From Madurella fahalii (lineage: Eukaryota > Ascomycota > Sordariomycetes > Sordariales): 64,000 bases of DNA. Below, in pieces: positions 56,408 to 64,000 of this stretch. The first letter of the stretch is position 1; each line of letters starts with the position of its first letter. The translations under genes and the position numbers were made by a program. Where the stretch lies: positions 3,348,001-3,412,000 of the forward strand of contig CM056874.1 of the NCBI GenBank assembly GCA_029876055.1, read 5' to 3'. The notes under the pieces were generated by a model, which was not told the DNA's origin, did no database searches, and saw only the letters and a list, made by a program, of their open reading frames with translations.

Positions 56408-57856
56408 TTAGTCATTGCCGTTACCGGCAAAGAACACCACCTGCACTGTAATATCATCCCGTAGATGGCGAGAGAATGGAGAGTCGAAGGCCAGCCGGCC
56501 CGCTATTAGCTCGTGGTGATTCCCGCCGAGGGCGTTGCGCATTAGGTGCACGGCGGCGTTGTCATCCTGGACCGTTGTTCTCCCCTCTACAAATCTCCAG
56601 TCCACCCCTTTTCGAAATTGACCAAAGTTGAATGCTGCGTTCGCCGATTCCGGTTTGTTGTCTACCTTCCCGACTGCAGCTGGTTCCAGCCATTTCGCTA
56701 CCAGATCGACCGCCTGACGGTTGGAGAGGGTATCCCACATACCGTCCGTTGCCATGATCAAGAACGAAGTTTTGGGGTCAATCTTCGTAGCTGTGACAAC
56801 CGGCTCAGCAGTCAGATACGGCGGCGTCCGGACGTCGTACCTTGGCGTCAATGGTGATGGAGCGTAAAATCTCCGCCTCAGATCATGCTGTAACTCCAGT
56901 GGCCACTTCCATCGACCGTCCCCGAAGGCTCGAGAGACCATAAGCCCCAGCACTCGGCCGTCTTTGACGATGTTTTCTTCACCAGGGTGCTCCCGTTCAA
57001 GCCTAGCAATTTCTTCCTCGTTGTTTCCGGTCTGATCCACTGATAGCGGTATTGCCTCCCATTTGCCGTCTGATCCCTTCCGTCCTAAAACTGCCCTCGA
57101 ATCTCCGGTACACGCCACATACAATATGCTTGTAGCAGGGTCGTATACTGATAGCAAAGCGCATGATCCAGCATAAGCAGGAATCAGTTTCTTTACCTTA
57201 TCTTGTAAGGGTTCCCCGTTCTGAGATGTATCGGAAGCCGTGTTGATGATAGAGTCGTCGAGGCTCACAAATGCTCTCTTAATAGCGCCCTCTACCGCTT
57301 CCACAGCCGTAGATTCCTCTTTTATGGCCGGCTTGACTTGGTTCAAGCTGTGCCGGACGAATGGGAGTAACTGCTTCTCCAGCAGGTCTGCAGTCTGCCA
57401 GCCCGCGTGCCCGTCGAAAACCGCCCAGGCCATCCACTGGCTACCATCGTCCCGCGGCGAGGGGAATTTGCCATGCATGAACCGATCCTCGCACGGGCTA
57501 TTGGATGCCAATTGTGCGCCATCATATCTGGACACGCCAGCGACGTTTTTGACCGAAAGGGAGTATGCGTCTCGCGAGATAATATGTGAGACTTCGTCTT
57601 TGGAGGGCCCAGGTTCAACGGCTAGATGCCCAGTTGGCGGACCTTCTAGGCTTGTTGCTCCGCCGCGGTTGGTTACAAACCACCAGAGGCCTGGTGCAAT
57701 AGCTGCGCCGGCAATCGCAATGTAGCGGATCGTCTTGTTGCCAGGCTGAGTCGAAGACGATGCTCTGGTGGATTGGAAATTCCTGGCTCGCGTCTGTAAG
57801 ATGGGCCTTGCGATGCCCCGACCAAGACGCGTTCGAGCTATACGCGACGACAGCAT
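56408..57856 (-). CDS. Mitochondrial PP2C phosphatase, pyruvate dehydrogenase phosphatase type
   Basis: Single exon, 482 aa. The first 30 residues are Arg/Ser-rich without acids (MLSSRIARTRLGRGIARP), a mitochondrial presequence, followed by a hydrophobic segment (about 45-62, YIAIAGAAIAPGLWWFV), suggesting inner-membrane anchoring. PP2C metal and catalytic motifs are all present: CEDRF, FDGHAGW, ACTGDSRAVLG, VSRAFGDGRWK, LIMATDGMWD and the final RDDITVQVVFF. Length and order match Ptc5/PDP enzymes, which dephosphorylate and activate pyruvate dehydrogenase E1. Which fungal paralogue it is (Ptc5 or Ptc6) is not certain. Confidence 0.9.
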   Translation of the reverse strand: MLSSRIARTRLGRGIARPILQTRARNFQSTRASSSTQPGNKTIRYIAIAGAAIAPGLWWFVTNRGGATSLEGPPTGHLAVEPGPSKDEVSHIISRDAYSLSVKNVAGVSRYDGAQLASNSPCEDRFMHGKFPSPRDDGSQWMAWAVFDGHAGWQTADLLEKQLLPFVRHSLNQVKPAIKEESTAVEAVEGAIKRAFVSLDDSIINTASDTSQNGEPLQDKVKKLIPAYAGSCALLSVYDPATSILYVACTGDSRAVLGRKGSDGKWEAIPLSVDQTGNNEEEIARLEREHPGEENIVKDGRVLGLMVSRAFGDGRWKWPLELQHDLRRRFYAPSPLTPRYDVRTPPYLTAEPVVTATKIDPKTSFLIMATDGMWDTLSNRQAVDLVAKWLEPAAVGKVDNKPESANAAFNFGQFRKGVDWRFVEGRTTVQDDNAAVHLMRNALGGNHHELIAGRLAFDSPFSRHLRDDITVQVVFFAGNGND

Positions 57857-58352
57857 CGTTTCAATTCTAGATTAGTAGAGACAAAATCGAGTGATGTTTC
57901 GACGCCGAGATTGTGACAGTCAGCTCAAAAGCCGGTGAACCGCCCTTGAGGTTTTGGCAGGGTCCCCTGGCTGACTAATGCGCTCAGCCCATGCCTCCTG
58001 AGCGACAACGCCCAGGGAGTACAGCACGTGGCCATTGGTCTCCGGTATAGTCTCGTTACCGTTGACGGATTTTCACTGTTAAGATAGATGTGAACAGGGG
58101 CAAGATCCGGCGGCCGCTGCTATGTGGAGAATGAAGCCAGTAGTACAAATGCTAACTCGGAGGCAGCATTAGTAAGTCGATCACCAGCCTCAAGTCTATG
58201 TTTTGGGCCTTCACCTACCCGGACGCACGTGGCCGCCGAAATGAGGATTCCAAAACGGTTACGCCAACATCACCAGGCTCTTCGCTGACGACAATCCAAC
58301 GCCTTCCTCATACTGAAATACCCAAGACCCATCTAATCCCACCCCAATCACC
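57857..58352. other. Intergenic between the SDR 3' end and PP2C promoter
   Basis: About 500 bases; nothing beyond promoter and 3' flank sequence is seen. Confidence 0.6.
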
Positions 58353-59569
58353 CTACCTTCTCCTCCCACTGACAAATAACCCCCACAAATCCTTCACCAA
58401 CCCCATCCACCCTCTCAAAGTCCTCAGCGTATTCAGCATCGCCAAATACCTCCAAACAAACACCTCCACCCTCTCATAGTCATGCCCAAAGACCTCCCAC
58501 ACGGCACGCCTCCTCCCCTGCTCCCCGTCGTTGACCAGCCTGAACCCGGGGCCCAGGCCATCCTCCCCATCATCCACAACCTCCATGCCGGGGCCAACCA
58601 TCAACGCCCTGCCGACGATCCGGGAATCGGCCATCAGCCTCGTCGCGGCATCCACCACGTCGGCCAGCTCACCCTTGGCGCCCCCGGCGAGCAGGGCCAT
58701 GGCGCCCTTGTTCATGAGCGGGGTGTCGACGAAGTAGGGGCACAGCACGTTGACGCGCACGCCGCGGCTGAGGCGGGCGGTGCCGCGCAGCGCGCGGAAC
58801 AGGCCCATGACGGCGTGCTTGGACGCCGTGTACTCGGCCTGCCCCGGCAGCGGCACCAGCCCCGCCACCGAGCTGATCAGCAGCAGGTGCCGGTCCCCCC
58901 CGCGTCTTCGTCGCCTTCACCGCGGTCGCCGCCGAAGGCGGGGGTGGGTGCGGGTGCGGGTGCGGGTGCGGGTGCGGGTGCGCTGCACGCCGCCTGCGGG
59001 AGGTAGTACAGCGCTAGGTGGGCTGTGTACATCACCCCTGTGAGGTTGACGTTGATGACGTTCAACGGGGGCGGGGCGGGTGGGGGAGGGGGATGGTCAT
59101 CGTTGGCGTTGGCGGCGGTGGTGGCGTTTGTTTCGGGGCTGGGGCTGGGTTGGTCGAATTGGCTGGTGGCGTCGACTATGCCGGCGCCGGCGACGACGGC
59201 GTCGATGGAGCGGGTTGGGCTGGAGGAGAGGGCGGTCTGGAAGAGGGAGAGCTGGTCCGTCCACGAGGTCACGTCGCAGTGCTGGTAGCAGATACACTGG
59301 TCTGGGAATGACGAGGAAGAAGAGGAGCGCAGCTCGGCGACGAGTTCCTCGCCGGCGCGGTCGTTGACGTCGCCGATGATGATGTGCGAGCCATGGCGGG
59401 CCCAGTGGCGCGCAAAGGCGGCGCCGAAGCCCGACGCGCCGCCCGTGATGAGGATGGTCTTGCCCGCGAGGGTGGACGTGTCGTAGGGCTTGGTGCAGTC
59501 GACGGGAGCGGACCGCCCGATCTTGTCCACAACACTCCAAGGTTCGTGGCCCGGGGAGGGGGCGGCCAT
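58353..59569 (-). CDS. Short-chain dehydrogenase/reductase, frame broken at a G7 run
   Basis: From the ATG at 59569, the cofactor site TGGASGFG (near residue 43), GDVNDRAGEE, VVAGAGIVDA and NVNLTGVMYTAH define a classical SDR with NAD(P)-binding fold. The second part, in another frame, has the catalytic ISSVAGL and YTASKHAV (Tyr-x3-Lys) and CPYFVDTPLM. The frames meet at the C7/G7 run 58895-58901; one more G would fuse them into about 405 residues. Just before it is an Ala-Pro repeat encoded by GCACCC hexamers. An alternative is an intron with donor GTGCAG removing that repeat in phase 2, but it lacks a branch point and pyrimidine tract. Acid and Ser/Pro insertions make the protein longer than usual. 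Substrate unknown; the hydrophobic, aromatic C-terminus could touch a membrane. Confidence 0.78.
58937..58983. repeat. GCGGGT hexanucleotide repeat
   Basis: About six tandem units on the plus strand; on the coding strand of the SDR gene these are GCACCC units encoding alternating Ala-Pro. Confidence 0.9.
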
Positions 59570-60555
59570 GGTGGGCTTGAACTTGGGGGTTTTCTGATTC
59601 TGTGTTAGTCATTGGCAGTGAAGTGGAACCCGAGGTGGGCAGCTCACCGGCGCCGAAAACGTCAAGTCCAAGGAGAAACAAGAGAAAGTGCTACGCCAAC
59701 AAGCCAACACGGAGCAGCGCGTTACGAGAAAGGAAAACACATCATCTTGGTTGTTGAGCTGAATTTATAATGGAAAAGGCCAGCCCCCCGGCAAATACCC
59801 CTGTCTGCGGCTGCGCGGCCTGTTCAAGGGTCTCAGAGCCGCCCTGGGGATCCGGAACCCGCATTATATCTTATACTGAGCGGCAGGGTCATGACGCTGG
59901 CATTGCATTGTGGAGGTGTATAGATATACCCTAAACCTAGGAATACAACTCTGGCACTCCGCCAGAGTGGCAACCATCTCAGAGTGAGAGCTTCACCGCT
60001 CGGTTGCCACGAGGCGAGAGCGTGGGAGAGGGTGGGGAGCAGGATGCTTGGCGGGCTGAAAAAGAACACCGGAACTTGGCTTGGCTTGGCTGAAGTGCGA
60101 GCCTATCTTATCATTATCCACGCATTTCTCAGTGGAGGTTGTTTGCAGGAAAACTCCCATCCAAGACTGACAGCTGCAACAATGGGCTCAATGGCGATGG
60201 AACGGTTCATCTGATGGGTGCTGTTGCCAGGACAATATGATACACTAGGGTTTCGACCTGCATTGACCCCGGGAGCTGTACTATACAACACTGTGCTGTA
60301 CAGTACCGTCTTCATCCAACAGCACCCAGCCCTACGGTACAGTTACCTCAGCGGGTTGTGGGCCCCCCACCAGAACTTCCCTCCGATTGCGGGGCATGGC
60401 GGGGCACTGGTCTTGATGGCGAACCGAAAAGTTCGTTCACCGAGGGTCGGATTTGGAAGACTGACTCACAATTTTGCCATATATACTTGCTGCCGAGGAC
60501 CTGATCGTGAGCAGCGGCCAACCTAGCTTGCTTGGTTTGCAGAAACACTTCCACT
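59570..60555. other. Divergent promoter region of the SDR gene and HOM2
   Basis: About 990 bases. It contains the TGACTCA box at 60462-60468 and a short CTTGG pentanucleotide run near 60076-60092. No separate gene is supported. Confidence 0.55.
60462..60468. promoter_or_regulatory. CPC1/Gcn4-type box upstream of HOM2
   Basis: Perfect TGACTCA, 88 bases before the HOM2 start codon. This is the established binding site of Gcn4 and its filamentous-fungal counterpart CPC1, which induce amino-acid biosynthesis genes on starvation. Confidence 0.75.
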
Positions 60556-61771
60556 ATGTCTCAATTGCCCCCTAAGAACTGCGGTATGTGTTGGACCTGG
60601 AGGTCGAGTTGCCCCGCGGCAGCCGTCAACTAACCGTGTACCCCTGCCACAGGCGTCCTAGGCTGCACCGGCTCCGTCGGCCAGCGCTTCATCCTCCTGC
60701 TCCAGCAGCACCCTTCCCTCCGCCTCGTGGCCGTTGGCGCCTCGTCCCGGTCGGCCGGCAAGAAGTACCGCGATGCCGTGAGGTGGAAGCAGTCCAGCCC
60801 CATCTCGCCCGAAGTCGGCGACCTGGTGGTGCGCGAGTGCAAGGCGAGCGAGTTTTCCGACTGCGACATTGTCTTCAGTGGCCTCGACAGCGACGTTGCC
60901 GGCGAGATCGAGAAGGAGTTCCAGCAGGCAAACCTGGCCGTCTTTTCCAACGCTAAGAATTACCGCCGTGACCCGCTCGTGCCGCTCGTCGTCCCGACCG
61001 TCAACCTCGACCATCTCGACTTGATCCCACACCAGCGCAAATCTCATGGCTTGCAAAAAGGGTTCCTCGTATGCAACAGCAACTGCGCCGTCATTGGCCT
61101 GGTCATCCCCTTTGCCGCGCTACAAGCGCGCTTCGGCAAGATTGACACCGTCTCCGTCATGACGATGCAGGCCGTATCCGGCGCCGGGTATCCCGGGGTG
61201 AGCAGTATGGACATCATCGACAACGTGGTGCCGTTCATCTCGGGTGAAGAAGACAAGCTCGAGACGGAAGCACAGAAGATTCTTGGGAGTATCAACGCCG
61301 ATGCCACCGCCTTCGAGGAGCAAAAGACGCTGCGCGTGTCTGCGGCATGCAACCGTGTCCCTGTGATGGACGGCCACACGGCATGCGTGTCACTGCGCTT
61401 TGCCCAGCGTCCGCCGCCGACGGCTGAGCAGGTCAAGGAGGCCATGCGTAGCTACGTCTCCGAAGCCCAGAGACTAGGCTGCCCGTCGGCCCCTGACCCG
61501 TCCATCAAGGTCTTTGACGAGCCCGACCGGCCGCAGCCCCGCCTCGATCGCGATCTATCAAAGGGCTACACCGTCAGCGTGGGCCGTGTCAGGGAGGACG
61601 AGAGCGGGATTTTCGACATCAAATTCGTGGCGCTAAGCCACAACAGTAAGTCCTTTGTGCGGCGGCTTGACCTGGGCTGAATGCTTTGCTGATGCTGTGG
61701 TAGCTGTCGTGGGTGCGGCCGGCTCATCCATTCTAAATGCCGAAGCCGCGATCCTCAAAGGTTTTATCTAG
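60556..61771 (+). CDS. HOM2: Aspartate-semialdehyde dehydrogenase
   Basis: Three exons: 60556-60583, 60653-61645 and 61704-61771, 362 aa, close to yeast Hom2. The NADP-binding N-terminus reads CGVLGCTGSVGQRF across the first junction; the catalytic cysteine is in VCNSNCAVIG (about residue 153), and MQAVSGAGYPGVSSMDIIDN, ACNRVPVMDGHTACVSLRF and the C-terminal VVGAAGSSILNAEA are family blocks. The enzyme reduces aspartyl phosphate to aspartate semialdehyde, the branch point to threonine, methionine and homoserine; the route is absent from animals. The first and last coding exons are very small (28 and 68 bases). A TGACTCA box upstream fits cross-pathway control. Confidence 0.96.
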
Positions 61772-62873
61772 CGGCGGTAGATATGTCGCCGTGAATTTCT
61801 GCTGGAACTACTCGAGTCTTGGAGTTTGTTGCAAGGGCCCAGAATTTAGCATTCGTATACCACGGGTGATCTAGGAGCAGAAAGATACGAGATACCAGCC
61901 TATGCTCGGTTTCAGCATTGAAACAGACCGTAGTCCCGCCGATCTTTGTGTGTAAATTTGGGAACGTGTTTGCTTGTGCGATGCATATAGCTGCCGGCCT
62001 GCAAGGTTACCTTGATCAAACTGATCAGCTGGTTTTGCGTTTGCAAACCCCGATACGTGAAAGACGTCAGAGTTGTAAACATCTGCCCTAGGAGCGCCCC
62101 AACGAGATGCCGTCCAATGCGCCATGATTGGGTAACATAGCGGAACATCGAGCATGATACCCACTCGCTTAGCCGTCCGGAGATGCAGGGGTAACATTAA
62201 GGTCGAAACCGGGTTCGCTGAAGGCATGATGACCTGTCAAGCGGATGAAACAACACGATCGTCTCTGTGATCCCGTGAGTATCCGTTGAGCGGCCTGGAC
62301 TTTTCCTCGGCACATAATACACCCCTCCGTGATTTGGGGTATCTTGGCCGGTCAGACACGGGGGTTTCCCAGCAACGCAGAAGGATTAGAAGGGGAGGGT
62401 ATGAGACAGGACCTACTAAAGGGAACGCGAGAGACCGGGGAGGGGGCCAGCTTTCCTGGCCGTCGGCGCCCCATGGCAACCCTCAGAATCTTCCAACTGT
62501 GGTCAGGTAGAGAGTATTGACTGATATACAATTCTACTTGGGTAAAACGGAAAGCTTATAATTTGCAGGAGCAGTAACTGTTCTCCGTACTTTTATCTAC
62601 CATGACTTTCCCAGGGATCCGGAGCAAATCTATCTGGCTAGGGCAAGTAATGGAGCAAGGATGACTATGCTGTCTCGTTAGACGCATTGCTTTAGGATCA
62701 ATGGTGCCTAAGGAGGATATTGCGAGAGTGGGGTTATCTGCTTAAGGTAGTAATGTGTCAAGAGATTTATGAGTGTAGGAAAGGGACACGACCTGCGTTC
62801 AGCTTGCCAGAGCTCCACCTCCTCTCATGGCGCATATGTATTGAGTTGGGGAAAACTGTCCCCAGAGGGCAGG

Positions 62874-62893
62874 GTCCCTCTGGTCAGAGGGAC
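62874..62893. repeat. Short perfect hairpin
   Basis: GTCCCTCTG and CAGAGGGAC are perfect inverted repeats separated by only GT. It lies about 70 bases before the direct repeat. Confidence 0.7.
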
Positions 62894-62962
62894 ACAGTTG
62901 CTAGGATGGCGCCCCGGGGGCTGGAACTTGCCGTGGGCCCATTGTTCTTTTGCACCATAAGT

Positions 62963-63100
62963 AGGGCCGTCCTGGCCATTGCTCCTTAGACAGAACAATG
63001 AATTCAGCACTCTTTAACCCATTTTTTCTTTTGGACTAATTAGAAGGAGGGCCGTCCTGGCCATCGCTCCTTAGACAGGAAAATCAATTCAACACTCTTT
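62963..63100. repeat. Imperfect direct repeat, two copies of about 53 bases
   Basis: AGGGCCGTCCTGGCCATTGC and CTCCTTAGACAG to CACTCTTT at 62963-63015 recur with few changes at 63048-63100, an 85-base offset. They could be the ends of a decayed mobile element or a local duplication; no terminal features or coding relic decide it. Confidence 0.7.
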
Positions 63101-64000
63101 TCCACACCTGTTGTAGGCTCAATTGACGAGCTTTCTTTGCGTGCAAAGTGATCTCCTTCTGAGCAGAGGGAGCGCTATCTGTACATATTATTTTAACCCT
63201 GTTTAGGCTGCAGGAACCCAATTTGTGGTGGTGTCGCCTGGCCTGTCTTGTCTATTTTGTCTGTCTGGCATTTGGCCATCTTTGCCCTCCCCCTTGTTTT
63301 GATGTGTATGTGGATGTAGATGTGTGTTTCTGCACCATTTCAGTATAAGTGAAATGACAATACATCTGAGTCGGTTTTGGCACCGTAACTTAAGGCACGT
63401 GAGAATACCCGACTGGGCTGGCTACATATTCCTCCAGATCATTCTCGTCTGGCCACACAACCTTGCCTCCTCGCCTTGGGGTAGTGTCCTTCTTCTCCGG
63501 GGAATGCATCGCCTCTTTGAGAACGAAATCTTCCTTCCCATTCGTGTACCCGTGAGATGCGACGTGCACTTCTTGTTGAATTTGATCGCTAACTTATCCT
63601 TAAAGGCAAAAGTGCCGTGCCACCCATTTAGATCTTTTCTCCACTTCCCATCGAGTGTTGTAGTGTCATGAATATCAGCTCTATTCAAACCGAGCGTATC
63701 AGTAAAATGGCGAATGAATGCACTCTGAGGAGAAAATAGCAGACGTAGGGGACACGAGAGGGCCCTCAGTACCGAATCAAGATTGCTTTGGGTGCTAGCT
63801 GTAGATCTGAGCCGTCGCATATGCCAGAGCAACAAGTGCCTGCTTTCTTTGTTTCGAGATGGTATTGCCGGCGTAGAAGAAGAACTTGACAAAATTCACA
63901 CCGCTGATGGAAGCCATGTGTTGCAAAAGCGGAACTGCAATTGCAGGGCAGCAATTGCGCCTTAAGTGTCACGCCATGATTACGGGCTGTGGGGCAATAT

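Larger units (their letters stand above)
61772..64000. other. Intergenic to window end; no gene supported
   Basis: 2.2 kb beyond HOM2. A minus-strand open frame at 63422-63892 lacks an ATG start and any recognisable family. An imperfect direct repeat (62963-63100) and a hairpin (62874-62893) are the only structures seen. A gene starting outside the window cannot be excluded. Confidence 0.5.

Noticed and set aside
63422..63892. Minus-strand open frame near the window end
   Set aside because: Starts without ATG, has no recognised family and no clear splicing; at best an unproven relic.
1..64000. CRISPR arrays, prokaryotic operons, rRNA or tRNA genes
   Set aside because: None seen: no regular repeat-spacer array, spliceosomal introns throughout, and no cloverleaf-like sequences with T-arm consensus found by eye.

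Overview
This 64 kb window looks like euchromatin of a filamentous ascomycete, most likely a Sordariomycete (a Sordariales/Chaetomiaceae-like genome is my guess). The evidence: GC-rich protein genes with short introns (mostly about 50-130 nt, with GTRNGT-type donors, CTNAY-like branch points and NAG acceptors), single-copy eukaryotic core genes on both strands, and relics of filamentous-fungal expanded families (a FunK1-type kinase and an F-box-like family). No organelle, bacterial, CRISPR, rRNA or tRNA sequence was seen. Exon joins below were worked out by hand from splice signals plus reading phase. For all 18 intact genes with listed joins the summed exon length is a multiple of three.

Layout. 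0.7-2.5 kb: an Arg/Ser-rich protein (-). 5.3-15.4 kb: a PARP-type zinc-finger protein followed by the ATR/Mec1 checkpoint kinase (both -). 15.7-20.7 kb: secretory and membrane genes (SRP receptor alpha -, YIF1 +, Mpv17/PMP22 family +). 22.2-34.4 kb: the cell-end marker Tea1 (-) and the TORC1 subunit Raptor/Kog1 (+), divergent across a 2.75 kb gap. 35.3-44.0 kb: PLP2 (-), eS27 (+), a ribonucleotide-reductase inhibitor of the Spd1/Dif1 type (+), a Gemin2-like snRNP assembly factor (-) and cytoplasmic AspRS (+). 45.3-49.1 kb: a GRF-like zinc-finger protein, then a degraded strip with a multiply broken FunK1 kinase relic, a frameshifted F-box-like gene and an unidentified coding remnant. 49.7-55.2 kb: a leucine-rich-repeat protein and EMC1 (+). 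56.0-61.8 kb: a candidate tiny spliced proline-rich gene, a mitochondrial PP2C (PDH phosphatase type), an SDR with a reading-frame break at a G7 run, and aspartate-semialdehyde dehydrogenase HOM2 with a perfect TGACTCA box. 61.8-64 kb: no supported gene; an imperfect direct repeat and a hairpin.

Themes. Three DNA-damage or replication-stress genes lie in the window: the PARP-finger protein immediately downstream of ATR, and the RNR inhibitor, which carries a perfect PCNA-interaction (PIP) motif. Growth and translation genes (Kog1, eS27, AspRS, Gemin2, HOM2) form a second group; teloboxes and cross-pathway-control sites appear in several of their promoters. I see no clear new multi-gene system. 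The most interesting items are the decayed FunK1/F-box strip, the PIP box on the RNR inhibitor, a GC-AG intron and an overlapping upstream ORF in ATR, and the candidate small spliced gene at 56.0 kb.
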